From Candidatus Omnitrophota bacterium (GTDB lineage Bacteria > Omnitrophota > Omnitrophia > Omnitrophales > Danuiimicrobiaceae): a DNA stretch of 25,427 nucleotides. How positions within the stretch are numbered: the first letter of the stretch is position 1; each line of letters begins with the position of its first letter. The notes beneath the pieces were generated by a model. The model made no database searches and was not told the origin of the DNA. It worked only from the letters and a program-made list of their open reading frames with translations. The position numbers and the translations under genes were made by a program. The stretch is taken from the NCBI GenBank assembly GCA_016206945.1, contig JACQQP010000143.1, positions 1-25,427 on the forward strand. The letters are read 5' to 3'. Positions 1-7,441 of this stretch are shown here, in pieces.

Positions 1-142
1 GCACGAGGGCGGCAATGCTGAGCAGAATGCCGATGCCGTGCGTAATGCTGTTTGCGATTTCTTCGCCAATGCTCTGGTTATCAAAGAGACGGACTGCATC
101 TACGTGGTCCTTAACTTTATTTTCTGAAGTTGATTTATTCAT
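1..142 (-). CDS. Hemolysin III (TrhA/YqfA) family membrane protein, N-terminal part only
   Basis: The first 47 codons read inward from an ATG at 142-140 and run off the left edge. A polar N-terminus is followed by E-E-I-A-N-S-I-T-H-G-I-G (residues 27-38) and then a hydrophobic stretch. This is the typical entry into the first membrane helix of the hemolysin III/PAQR-like family, and His35 matches a conserved histidine of that family. Members are seven-helix inner-membrane proteins whose role is debated (membrane energetics or lipid homeostasis). No clear Shine-Dalgarno sequence precedes the ATG. The family call rests on this short motif only; the rest of the gene is outside the window. Confidence 0.72.
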   Translation of the reverse strand, partial: MNKSTSENKVKDHVDAVRLFDNQSIGEEIANSITHGIGILLSIAALV

Positions 143-282
143 ATATTACGCGTTGGGAAGAATGGTGCAACCTCATCTTTTATAGAATACCACATCCTAA
201 GTTATTTCGGCTGTTTTCCTCAAGTTTTGAAACGCAGACCCCGATAATCTCACCTTAAAAGGGTGGGTTTTGAAAATAAAGA

Positions 283-310
283 TTGACCTATGGATGGAGT
301 GCTGTAAAAT
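283..310 (+). promoter_or_regulatory. Sigma-70-type promoter for the cold-shock gene
   Basis: TTGACC at 283-288 and TAAAAT at 305-310 are each one base off consensus and are separated by 16 bases. The predicted start near 317 would give a leader of about 137 nt before the csp ATG. Long 5' leaders are characteristic of cold-shock genes. Confidence 0.6.
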
Positions 311-371
311 ATTTTTCGCGATTGTTAATTTGAAGTAAAGCTTGAAGGTCAGGAAGAAATAAATTCGTGAT

Positions 372-416
372 GCCGTGAGCTTAATTGACTTGAGCTTACG
401 GCTTTTTTATTTTTTT
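372..416 (+). terminator. Terminator-like hairpin inside the csp leader (possible attenuator)
   Basis: A 10-bp stem (372-381 with 393-402, one G-U pair) is followed by T6, A, T8. It has the form of an intrinsic terminator but lies downstream of the csp promoter and upstream of the csp ATG with no gene between. It could end a short RNA of about 95 nt or act as a transcriptional attenuator for csp. Confidence 0.6.
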
Positions 417-422
417 GAAGGC

Positions 423-445
423 CTCCTTTGCTTCCTAGAAAGGAG
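423..445 (+). promoter_or_regulatory. Hairpin masking the csp Shine-Dalgarno sequence
   Basis: CTCCTTT at 423-429 is the exact complement of AAAGGAG at 439-445, which is the ribosome-binding site of csp (ATG at 454). The 9-nt loop is 430-438. When formed, the helix would hide the binding site, so it may be an RNA thermosensor or part of a switch with the hairpin at 372-402. Confidence 0.5.
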
Positions 446-453
446 AAAAGATC

Positions 454-657
454 ATGGTACAAGGTACTGTAAAATGGTTCGATAGCGCTAAGGGTTTTGG
501 ATTTATCACGCCCGAGAATGGCGGAAAAGATGTATTTGTTCATCATACCGCAATTCAGGGTCAGGGATACAAAAGCCTAAACGATGGCGACAACGTTCAG
601 TTCGAAGTTGTCCGCGGACCAAAAGGCGATCAAGCCCAAAACGTTTCCAAACGTTAA
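454..657 (+). CDS. Cold-shock domain protein (CspA family)
   Basis: This is a 67-residue single cold-shock domain, the usual family length. It binds single-stranded RNA or DNA and acts as an RNA chaperone in the cytoplasm. The RNP1 motif K-G-F-G-F-I-T (residues 14-20) and the RNP2 motif V-F-V-H-H (27-31) are intact, with the usual W9-F10 start of the RNA-binding surface. The start follows a strong AGAAAGGAG eight to nine bases upstream. The gene is monocistronic between its own promoter (283-310) and terminator (674-708). The leader carries two hairpins that could control both transcription and translation. The symbol is left blank because paralogues within the family cannot be told apart from sequence alone. 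Confidence 0.95.
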   Translation: MVQGTVKWFDSAKGFGFITPENGGKDVFVHHTAIQGQGYKSLNDGDNVQFEVVRGPKGDQAQNVSKR

Positions 658-673
658 GCTTGTTCTGTAGAAG

Positions 674-708
674 AACCCCCCGCTTTCATTAGGGACGGGG
701 GGTTTTTT
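674..708 (+). terminator. Intrinsic terminator of csp
   Basis: A 9-bp GC-rich stem, AACCCCCCG (674-682) with CGGGGGGTT (696-704), has a 13-nt loop and runs into T6 (703-708). It starts 16 bases after the csp stop codon. Confidence 0.9.
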
Positions 709-840
709 CTTTTTAGGGACTATGTAGTAGGAGTCATGGTGTTAAAAAGTGGTTTTCGGTTTTCCAATTTTAGGCTATGATTCTCATCAAACAGCGAGAT
801 TTTTCATTTTAAACGATGTCTGCCACGTTGGTCGCATCGC

Positions 841-1176
841 ATGAACAGTCGATATAAGAAGATGCTTGTAGGAATGCAGGCAAAGGACAAAAGGTCGCGC
901 AAGAAGCGAGCCGAAAAATGGTTTCTCTACATCTTAAGATGTAACGACCTTTCACTTTACACGGGGATTGCCAAGAACGTTGGCAGGCGCTTCAAAATGC
1001 ACTTAGAAGGAAAAGGAGCACGGTACACACGAATAAAGCGTCCGCTTGAGTTGGTCTATCAGGAGTCGTGCAAAACGAGAACCGAAGCTCTCATCCGTGA
1101 ATGTGCCGTCAAGGCACTCCCCAAACGCAAAAAACTTGCTTTGATCGAAGGATGTCACCACAAAAAATCAAAATAG
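841..1176 (+). CDS. GIY-YIG nuclease-fold protein (UPF0213/YhbQ-like)
   Basis: Residues about 26-105 form a compact GIY-YIG domain. W-F-L-Y-I-L-R-C corresponds to the GIY strand and L-Y-T-G-I-A to the YIG strand, followed by the helix with the conserved Arg (G-R-R-F-K-M-H), then A-R-Y-T and a C-terminal helix with the conserved Glu (A-L-I-R-E). Small bacterial proteins of this type are predicted endonucleases, possibly in DNA repair; the true substrate is not established. The first about 25 residues are Lys/Arg-rich and not part of the domain. There is no Shine-Dalgarno before the ATG at 841, so Met8 or Met12 could be the real start. The gene has no clear operon partner. Confidence 0.85.
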   Translation: MNSRYKKMLVGMQAKDKRSRKKRAEKWFLYILRCNDLSLYTGIAKNVGRRFKMHLEGKGARYTRIKRPLELVYQESCKTRTEALIRECAVKALPKRKKLALIEGCHHKKSK

Positions 1177-1229
1177 GGAGCAGAACAGAATGACCGGTAT
1201 CGTTAGTTTCATTTTGCGCGGGAGCGGCT

Positions 1230-2933
1230 ATGCAGAGAAATAAGACTTTCTTTCTCACTCTGGTTTTGATTTGCTTTGTCATCGCGGCGCGGGCTCAAGC
1301 GGCGACGGTGACCAATAATGGAAACATTACAGTTCGAGTCCAGTACAAAACTCCGGATGGGCAATACGAAGATCTGGGTTATGTAAAGCCCGGGGAAACT
1401 GTTGATGTGCCGGGTGGTGTTGAGAAAGTCAGAATCGTGCGCGATCCCGGAGAGTGGGCTCAGCCACTAAAGCCTGGAGAAATCCTGGAGGTTGAGGTTA
1501 AAGAAGGCGATAAGACTACGGGCAAGATGACCTGGTACGGTGACAAAGTTTTCTTTGTCGAGCTTACGGAAGGATCTCCACCCATCGTAGCTATGGGACC
1601 AGTGACCCATGCCGAACCTGTCAAAGAAGAACCAAAACCCGAAACGAAAACCGAAGTTAAGACTGAGCCAACGCCAGAAACCAAGCCTGAAGATAAACCT
1701 ACAGAACAACCGACGACATGGCCGTGGTACGGCGGCCCATGGGATTTCTTTTTCCCGTTCATGCTTGTGATCATGTGGCCTTTTTTGATTTTGATGTGGT
1801 TCAGGCACTTTATGCGGCCCGGTTACTATATCCAAGGCGAGTGGGTCGAAGCCCCGCGCCTCGGTTGGGGCTGGGGATGGCGCCACTACGGTGAAAACGG
1901 CGGCGGCATGCCGTGCGGAATGTTTGGCATCTTGGCCGGGCTTGTTTTTGGCCTCGCGCTGGGTGGAATGGCGCTTTGGGGACAGTCTTACGCTGCAAAC
2001 GGAGACGGTTACGGTTTTTTTCCGCTTTTTAAGAAGGATCTTTACTCGTTTCCAATTTTTATCTTTCAGTTTTTGCCATGGTCTTACTTAGGGCAGCCGG
2101 ACGCCTTGTTTATTTTTCTTTTTTGGGTCATCCTTTGTACCCTGTTTGGCGGAATAGGAGGTCTGGCGCCCTTTAAGTGGCTTTACGGCGCGCCGTGCAT
2201 TGTCGCGGTCGTTATTTTTCTTTTGTTCATGCGGGGATGTTCATGTGCCGCACCGTTCGCTTTTGACGGCGGTTATGATGGCGGCGCGCTTTATCCGCCT
2301 GCCTTTGGGACGCTTTTCTTCCTTCCGATTCTCTTTGAGGCCTTTTTCGACCTGGTTGATCCCTATTATGAATTGTATGAAGAAGAGGAAGAGGACCCGT
2401 GGTGTGCCTTTAAAGATTTTTTTAGAGGAAATCCTTTGCCGCTACTTTCTTTCTTGGCTTTTTGGTTCGGCGGTGCCGGGCTCGGCCTTGGCTATGCGTA
2501 TGGGTGGGGAGGAGCGAATGGCGATGGTTTCGCCCGGCCTTTTCATGATCTGCCGCTCATGCTCGGGCTTAATTTTCTTCCGCCGGTGCTTGTGATTATT
2601 ATGTTCTGGATGTTTGTTTCGGGCACGATTGTGTCGTCGTTTTGTGCAGGGAGACAGCGCTTTTTATTTTATTCCTCCTTGATCGCCGCCTTTCTTGCGC
2701 TTGTTTTTCTCATGGGCGGAGATTACCCGCAGCGCCAGCTGGATTTTTATCGCCCGCAAGTTTCGTATGAGTTTCGACATCCGTATGTGGATTTACAAGT
2801 TCCAAAAGAAGAGATTGGTTTTCAATACGTAGATGAATTTAGGCGCGCACTGGGTTCGGGAAGTTCAGAAGTCTCGGGCAGGGAACTTCAGGTCGATCAG
2901 CGTGAGAGGCGTCAGATCCGTTACGAGTGGTAA
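1230..2933 (+). CDS. Exported multi-pass membrane protein of unknown function
   Basis: I do not recognise this 567-residue protein. It starts with a signal peptide (1-24, cleavage after A-R-A-Q-A likely). A beta-rich extracytoplasmic section follows (about 25-115), then a low-complexity linker of alternating Pro, Glu, Lys and Thr (about 130-165). The rest is very rich in Phe, Trp, Leu and Gly, with roughly eight hydrophobic segments (first near 174-192, last near 485-505). There is an acidic patch, Y-E-E-E-E-E-D-P, in mid-protein and a polar C-terminal tail of about 60 residues. GGGAG lies close to the ATG. The beta domain plus flexible linker suggests a sensor or anchor in the periplasm attached to a membrane module. 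No catalytic motif is visible. Confidence 0.8.
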   Translation: MQRNKTFFLTLVLICFVIAARAQAATVTNNGNITVRVQYKTPDGQYEDLGYVKPGETVDVPGGVEKVRIVRDPGEWAQPLKPGEILEVEVKEGDKTTGKMTWYGDKVFFVELTEGSPPIVAMGPVTHAEPVKEEPKPETKTEVKTEPTPETKPEDKPTEQPTTWPWYGGPWDFFFPFMLVIMWPFLILMWFRHFMRPGYYIQGEWVEAPRLGWGWGWRHYGENGGGMPCGMFGILAGLVFGLALGGMALWGQSYAANGDGYGFFPLFKKDLYSFPIFIFQFLPWSYLGQPDALFIFLFWVILCTLFGGIGGLAPFKWLYGAPCIVAVVIFLLFMRGCSCAAPFAFDGGYDGGALYPPAFGTLFFLPILFEAFFDLVDPYYELYEEEEEDPWCAFKDFFRGNPLPLLSFLAFWFGGAGLGLGYAYGWGGANGDGFARPFHDLPLMLGLNFLPPVLVIIMFWMFVSGTIVSSFCAGRQRFLFYSSLIAAFLALVFLMGGDYPQRQLDFYRPQVSYEFRHPYVDLQVPKEEIGFQYVDEFRRALGSGSSEVSGRELQVDQRERRQIRYEW

Positions 2934-2959
2934 TGCGTAATTAAGCGCATCGGAAATTC

Positions 2960-3451
2960 TTACTTAAACCAGCTCCCAATCCAATTGATGATACGCTGAA
3001 ACACGCCAGGTTCTTGCGGTGGTGGGGTGGTTTGCGATTGCACAATAGCACTTGTCCCCTCGCTGACTACCATTGTTCCCACTTGGCTCGCCGTCGTGGG
3101 GCTCGGAGCTCCAGCAGTGACAACGCTCGTCGCTGCTTCCGTAAACTCCGCCGCTGTTTGGGCGCGGTCCCCCACGCCTTCATTAATCGCTTGGGTTCGA
3201 GCAGCTTCCTGATCACTTGCGAGAGGATCAGAAGTTTTATCTCCAAAGAGAAGCGTGCCCCATCTTTGAAATATGTCCTGTCCTTGTTGACTGCCTCTTT
3301 CTCGAACATTGTCAACCGCTCTCTGGAAAGCTTCCCCGCGCTCTTCTGTCTGCGACGGCTGCATCTGCATATTCTCGTCCGCAAATAAGGCTGTAGGAAA
3401 CGGTAATAAAAGCATCACATACGTTACGACGCTGACGAATTTTCTTCCCAT
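2960..3451 (-). CDS. Small exported protein, unknown function
   Basis: This is a 163-residue protein with a signal peptide (about 1-25; hydrophobic core V-T-Y-V-M-L-L-L-P-F, cleavage after A-L-F-A). The mature part is Gln-, Thr- and Ala-rich, of low complexity and probably helical then disordered. It ends in a short amphipathic aromatic segment, F-Q-R-I-I-N-W-I-G-S-W-F-K, that could sit on a membrane. AAAGGA lies about nine bases before the ATG, which supports the start. It is convergent with the large membrane protein gene (27-base gap) and divergent from the lipoprotein gene at 3555. I recognise no family. Confidence 0.7.
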   Translation of the reverse strand: MGRKFVSVVTYVMLLLPFPTALFADENMQMQPSQTEERGEAFQRAVDNVRERGSQQGQDIFQRWGTLLFGDKTSDPLASDQEAARTQAINEGVGDRAQTAAEFTEAATSVVTAGAPSPTTASQVGTMVVSEGTSAIVQSQTTPPPQEPGVFQRIINWIGSWFK

Positions 3452-3554
3452 TATTTGATCCTTTCCATTTGGACCCTTAGTTCGGCAAGTTTCTTGTTGC
3501 CGTTGGCAAGGTCACAGTATAGCATACACGGGAGCAAAATACGGAAGTCCATTA

Positions 3555-3839
3555 ATGAAAAAGTGGATGTTAGTTTTGAGCGCGATCGTTGCTGCCGTTT
3601 TTCTTTTTGAAACAGGGTGCGTTACCTCAGACGATCCTGATAAGCGAAAAAAGCGGGCTTTGGCGGGTGGGGCCACAAGCACTGCGCTCGGAATTGCAAC
3701 GGGTGTGGGCGGTCCCATTTTGGCTGCCCGCGCCGCCCTCGGCGCAGCAGGCCGTGTGGTTACTGGAGATACCATGGATGCGATTAAAGCTGAGGACAAT
3801 GAAGGAAGTGAGCAGCCTGCTGAGGCGTATGTAAAATGA
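3555..3839 (+). CDS. Small putative lipoprotein with a glycine-zipper-like segment
   Basis: The protein has 94 residues. Lys-Lys at the start, a hydrophobic core and T-G-C at 20-22 suggest a lipoprotein signal, although Glu at -3 is unusual for a lipobox. The mature part has charged residues (D-P-D-K-R-K-K-R) and then a Gly/Ala-rich stretch (about 36-68) resembling the glycine-zipper segments of outer-membrane-associated small proteins. GGAAG precedes the ATG by about seven bases. Its stop overlaps the next gene's start as ATGA (3836-3839), so it is probably translationally coupled to the MtnA-like gene. Its role there is unknown. Confidence 0.7.
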   Translation: MKKWMLVLSAIVAAVFLFETGCVTSDDPDKRKKRALAGGATSTALGIATGVGGPILAARAALGAAGRVVTGDTMDAIKAEDNEGSEQPAEAYVK

Positions 3840-5020
3840 TGAGCCCCGACCAAAGAACTATGAGTGCCCGGCCCCTCGCGCATCGATCCATTTGGGTCAA
3901 AGAAGAGCGCCAGACCGTCGTTCAAATCATTGATCAGCGATTTCTTCCTCACAGGTTTGTCGTTGAGGATCTTAAGAGCGTTCGCGATGTCGCCTCAGCC
4001 ATTCGAGAAATGCATTTGAGGGGTGCACCGCTGATTGGGGTGGCGGCTGCTTTTGGGATGTACTTTGCTGCTCGCCAAGCGCGGCCCAAGTCGTGGAATG
4101 AAGATGTAGAGCGCTCTGGAGAAAAACTCAGGCAAACAAGGCCCACCGCGGTTAACTTGGCATGGGCCGTTGACAAGCAACTCAGGGCAACTCATAAAGT
4201 GCAGGAGGTCGAAAAGAAAATAGTCACCGCATTTCGGACCGCCTGTCAAATTTTAGACGGAGAAATTAATGTATGTAAAAAAATTGGTGAGCATGGTTTC
4301 AAATTAATCGAGGCGATTTCTCGAAAAAAAAGGGGTGAACCCGTTAACGTGCTGACCCACTGCAATGCAGGCTGGCTTGCTTGTGTGGAGTGGGGAACAG
4401 CCACGTCTCCAATTTATCAGGCGTTTGACAAGGGGATTAAGCTTCATGTTTGGGTGGATGAAACGCGTCCGCGAAGCCAGGGAGCGAGTCTCACCGCATG
4501 GGAGATGGCCGAGCGCAAGATTCCACACACCGTGATAGTAGACGGTGCTTCCGGGCATTTGATGCAGAAGGGTTTGGTGGATCTGGTGATGGTCGGGACC
4601 GATCGCACGACGCGTGGAGGAGACGCCGCCAATAAAATTGGGACGTATATGGTGGCCCTCGCCGCAAAAGATAACAAAGTTCCTTTTTATGTTGCGCTTC
4701 CTTCAAGCAGTATCGATTGGGAGATGGACGACGGCCTTAAGCAAATTCCAATCGAAGAGCGAAATCCGGATGAGGTGACTCATGTTCAGGGTTTTTGCGA
4801 TGGAGAAATCAAAAAAGTAAGATTAATTCCGGAAGGGTCTAAGGCGCTCAATTACGCTTTTGATGTGACTCCGCGTCATCTCATTACAGGTTTGATCACC
4901 GAACGCGGGATCTCGCCCGCGAGTGAAGAAGGGCTCCTCCAATTATTTTCTCCAGAAGACGTGAACAAACACCAAATACCTTTTCGGAGTACAGCCTCGC
5001 ATGACTCCGATGACTTTTAG
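3836..5020 (+). CDS. mtnA: S-methyl-5-thioribose-1-phosphate isomerase-type protein (eIF2B-alpha fold)
   Basis: This 394-residue protein is of the MtnA/eIF2B family, which interconverts aldose-1-phosphates such as methylthioribose-1-P and the ketose-1-phosphate. The catalytic Cys lies in T-H-C-N-A-G (Cys176) and the catalytic Asp in G-T-D-R-T-T (Asp256), followed by G-G-D-A-A-N-K-I-G-T. R-G-A-P near residue 62 and D-E-T-R-P near 208 complete the sugar-phosphate site. From memory, the G-W-L-A-C-V-E-W-G-T-A and T-D-R-T-T variants are those of the alphaproteobacterial (Rhodospirillum-like) branch rather than the Bacillus branch. No mtnK, mtnP or mtnB is nearby, so the substrate could be methylthioribose-1-P or 5-deoxyribose-1-P. 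ATG occurs twice in tandem at the start (3836 and 3839). The gene leads an operon with arginine-catabolism-like genes. Confidence 0.85.
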   Translation: MMSPDQRTMSARPLAHRSIWVKEERQTVVQIIDQRFLPHRFVVEDLKSVRDVASAIREMHLRGAPLIGVAAAFGMYFAARQARPKSWNEDVERSGEKLRQTRPTAVNLAWAVDKQLRATHKVQEVEKKIVTAFRTACQILDGEINVCKKIGEHGFKLIEAISRKKRGEPVNVLTHCNAGWLACVEWGTATSPIYQAFDKGIKLHVWVDETRPRSQGASLTAWEMAERKIPHTVIVDGASGHLMQKGLVDLVMVGTDRTTRGGDAANKIGTYMVALAAKDNKVPFYVALPSSSIDWEMDDGLKQIPIEERNPDEVTHVQGFCDGEIKKVRLIPEGSKALNYAFDVTPRHLITGLITERGISPASEEGLLQLFSPEDVNKHQIPFRSTASHDSDDF

Positions 5021-6461
5021 TTTGACGGTGAGCGGCCACATACAAAAAACTCAAGCATTGCTCGCCCGGCAATTGGCGCGGTTCGTTCGATACAATACCG
5101 TTTGTTCGCGCGGAAATCGCGCTTTGGCCCGCGCCGTCGGCTCGCTTCTTAAGGCTTTGGGGTTTCGCGTCTCCTATCAGAATCGAAAAATTTCGGGGCA
5201 AACATTCGTGAATGTGATCGGACTTATAGGACGAGGAAAAAATCCTTTTCTCCTGTGTTCCCATTTAGACACGGTTCCGCCGGGAGAGATTTCAAAGTGG
5301 ACCAAGACCAAGGGAAGGCCTTGGAACGCTCGGGTTCGCAATGGCCGTGTTTACGGTTTGGGTACCGCCGATGACAAAGGTTCGATGGTTGCCATGCTTT
5401 CAGCCGCTCGATCGATTTCTCGTTTACCTTTGAAAAAACTTCTTATGGTGATGGGAACATTTGGCGAAGAGAGCGGAATGCAGGGGGCTTTACTTTTTAG
5501 GCAGATGTGGAAAGGTTCGAAACCGTGTTGTGCAATCGTTGGAGAACCGACGGGTCTTGGAATTACGTACCGACATAAGGGGCTGGGTGTCATTGAGATG
5601 GAGCTTGAGCTTTCGGAGAAGAGTTTTCGGATCGATTCAAGAAGGCGAGTCGAGTTTAAATTCAAGGGGAAACAAGGTCATTCAAGTCGGCCTCATTTGG
5701 GAGCGAACGCTCTCGATAAAGCGATGGTTTTTCTCGACGCTCAGTTGAAGAAAAATCCGAATCTGCGATTGTGCTCAATTCGTGGGGGTTTTGCCGCCAA
5801 TTTGATTCCCGATGATGCAACCCTTACTTTCCTCGATGTGTCATCCCCGAATGTTTTAATCGGGGATCTGGATTCCCGCTTCCGCGGGAATGACAGAATT
5901 CAGGTGAATCTAGCCCATCCAGTGCTTGATTGTTACGCCGCAGTGCAGGCATTAGTGAAGCGCTTCACGAAACGTAGGGATCGGTCATTTTACCCTCCTA
6001 CGATTACAAGTAATTTTGGGGTGGCGAAGACAGCTGGGAATGTGACAAAGTTGACTTTCGATTTTAGGCTTCTGCCAGGTCAATCCATTCAAAAAATCCA
6101 CATGGAACTGAACCGCATTATTTCTAAGAAGTTGCGTTTCTATAAAGGATTACGTTGGCGATTGAACATTGAACGAGAGAATCCGCCGCTCGGTCTTCTG
6201 AGGCATCACCCCTTGGTTCAAGCGGGCAAAGAATTCTTGAGAAAAGAGGGCTTGCCTGAGCGTCTTTCCGTGAAGCCTTCATGTACAGAAGCCGGTATCT
6301 ACGCGGAATGGGGTGTTCCGACCATCATCTTTGGTCCAGGGAAAGCGGACGGGAACATTCATGCGCCGAACGAATCCATTCAGATTCGACAAATTCAAAG
6401 AGCAGTTCGCGTGTACCGAAGCGCGATTCAAAAGTTTTGTGTTGAGGGTAAATGTTTTTAA
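5001..6461 (+). CDS. M20 family metallo-amidohydrolase (ArgE/DapE-like), with in-frame repeat insertion
   Basis: The protein has 486 residues. Di-zinc ligands and catalytic residues of peptidase family M20 are visible: His88 and Asp90 (S-H-L-D), Asp124 (T-A-D-D-K-G), Glu156-Glu157 (F-G-E-E-S-G), Glu182 (G-E-P-T) and His454 (N-I-H-A-P-N-E). The dimerisation-domain motif G-H-S-S-R-P-H is near 226. Family members remove acyl groups from amino acids (acetylornithine, succinyl-diaminopimelate) or cleave dipeptides. Next to astA- and astD-like genes, a desuccinylase role in place of AstE is a reasonable inference. It overlaps MtnA by 20 bases (Met4 at 5010 is an alternative start) and AstA by 10 bases. 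Residues about 280-299 are encoded by a palindromic repeat (5839-5895) and look foreign to the fold; the stretch at 205-220 is also longer than usual. Confidence 0.85.
   Translation: MTPMTFSLTVSGHIQKTQALLARQLARFVRYNTVCSRGNRALARAVGSLLKALGFRVSYQNRKISGQTFVNVIGLIGRGKNPFLLCSHLDTVPPGEISKWTKTKGRPWNARVRNGRVYGLGTADDKGSMVAMLSAARSISRLPLKKLLMVMGTFGEESGMQGALLFRQMWKGSKPCCAIVGEPTGLGITYRHKGLGVIEMELELSEKSFRIDSRRRVEFKFKGKQGHSSRPHLGANALDKAMVFLDAQLKKNPNLRLCSIRGGFAANLIPDDATLTFLDVSSPNVLIGDLDSRFRGNDRIQVNLAHPVLDCYAAVQALVKRFTKRRDRSFYPPTITSNFGVAKTAGNVTKLTFDFRLLPGQSIQKIHMELNRIISKKLRFYKGLRWRLNIERENPPLGLLRHHPLVQAGKEFLRKEGLPERLSVKPSCTEAGIYAEWGVPTIIFGPGKADGNIHAPNESIQIRQIQRAVRVYRSAIQKFCVEGKCF
5839..5895. repeat. In-frame cruciform repeat element inside the M20 gene
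   Basis: Outer arms TGTCAT (5839-5844) and ATGACA (5890-5895) enclose two hairpins, TCCCCGA/TCGGGGA (5844-5850, 5860-5866) and ATTCCCGC/GCGGGAAT (5872-5879, 5884-5891). The element is 57 bp, exactly 19 codons, and stays open in the gene's frame, encoding the peptide S-S-P-N-V-L-I-G-D-L-D-S-R-F-R-G-N-D. The ATTCCCGC...GCGGGAAT core resembles dispersed repeats known in other genomes (for example Neisseria dRS3). Confidence 0.85.
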
Positions 6462-7441
6462 TTCGAAGCGGTGGGCCTCATGATTTTAAGGCCGTATTGA
6501 AGCTTTCGAAATTTTTGGATTCTTACAATCTCCCATACGACTCAAACTTCATTCGCGCGCTTCTTCACGATTCAAGCAAATCTTTCCAAGGCAAGCCGCT
6601 TGCGGAAAATCGTAAGAGATACTTGTTTGTTGCTGAGGATCTTGACGCCCGTCGCGTGGTTGGCTCGTCTCTCATTATCGGGCGCCACGGAACATCCGAA
6701 CTTCCACACATTGCTTTTCGCGTTCGTTACAGGCGAGGGAAAAGTCAGCCTAAGACGCTTGAGCTTTCAGTGGATCGCAAAGGGTTCACGGAATTGGGCG
6801 GCCTCGTCATCTTACCTCACTATCGACACAGAGCCGAACGGCTTGCACTTCAACTTTCCTATGCGCGTTTTTCCTACATGGCTTGGCATCCCCGAAGATT
6901 TAAGCCGAAGCTTTTGGTAGAATATCTTCCGAAGCTTGATCCTCGCAAAGGAAACGAGTTTTGGAATGTTCTCGGGGCTCGGTTTACGAGCTTGAGTTAT
7001 CGCGAGGCCGATCGTTTGAGTATTTACGATAAGAAATTCATTTTATCTCTTTTCCCGAAAGGAAAAATTGATTGCGGCCGCCTCCCAAAGTCTGTGGTTC
7101 GCCAATTGGGAACAGTCGGTCCGGGAGCTCGTGCGAGTCTTCGCATGCTTAAGAGGAACGGCTTTCGATATTTGGGTCAAGTGGATCCTTTTGATGGGGG
7201 GCCGCATTATGGCGCGAATCTAAGAGAGGTATCCATCGTAAGGGCCACTCGTTTTCACACGTATCAAGGTGTTTGTTCGAAAGGAAGTACGGGTTTTATA
7301 ATGGTGGTAAAGAGAGGTAAGATGAAAGCCGTTCTTACTTTTTATGAAGCCAGAGGGAAGGGAATCGGGATAGCTGCTGACGCCGCAAAGATTTTAAGCT
7401 TAAAACCTGGCGATCGAGTGTCCGTTACGCCGCTTCTATGA
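6452..7441 (+). CDS. astA: Arginine N-succinyltransferase (AstA/AruF family)
   Basis: This 329-residue protein covers the family's full length (about 340). It starts with R-S-G-G-P-H-D-F, typical of AstA, includes T-E-L-G-G-L-V-I-L-P (about 109-118) and F-W-N-V-L-G-A-R-F-T (about 170-179), and ends in the family-style L-K-P-G-D-R-V-S-V-T-P-L-L. AstA transfers succinyl from succinyl-CoA to the alpha-amino group of arginine (or ornithine), the first step of the AST catabolic pathway, in the cytoplasm. GAGGG precedes the ATG. The start overlaps the M20 gene by 10 bases and the stop overlaps astD as ATGA, so the three are probably coupled. The arginine substrate is inferred from family; ornithine is an alternative. 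Confidence 0.85.
   Translation: MFLIRSGGPHDFKAVLKLSKFLDSYNLPYDSNFIRALLHDSSKSFQGKPLAENRKRYLFVAEDLDARRVVGSSLIIGRHGTSELPHIAFRVRYRRGKSQPKTLELSVDRKGFTELGGLVILPHYRHRAERLALQLSYARFSYMAWHPRRFKPKLLVEYLPKLDPRKGNEFWNVLGARFTSLSYREADRLSIYDKKFILSLFPKGKIDCGRLPKSVVRQLGTVGPGARASLRMLKRNGFRYLGQVDPFDGGPHYGANLREVSIVRATRFHTYQGVCSKGSTGFIMVVKRGKMKAVLTFYEARGKGIGIAADAAKILSLKPGDRVSVTPLL

Larger units (their letters stand above)
143..453. other. Intergenic region between the hemolysin III gene and csp
   Basis: This 311-base stretch has no convincing gene. The left 140 bases show nothing I recognise. The right part carries the csp promoter and leader, which are listed separately. A small hairpin (249-254 with 262-267) followed by only four T lies just before the promoter and has no obvious owner. 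Confidence 0.6.

Noticed and set aside
249..271. Hairpin with four T upstream of the csp promoter
   Set aside because: It has a short stem with a wobble pair and a weak T run, and no plus-strand gene ends there, so I do not call it a terminator.
349..546. Minus-strand open frame across the csp leader and gene
   Set aside because: It lies antisense to the clear cold-shock gene and its leader hairpins, with no family resemblance or start signal.
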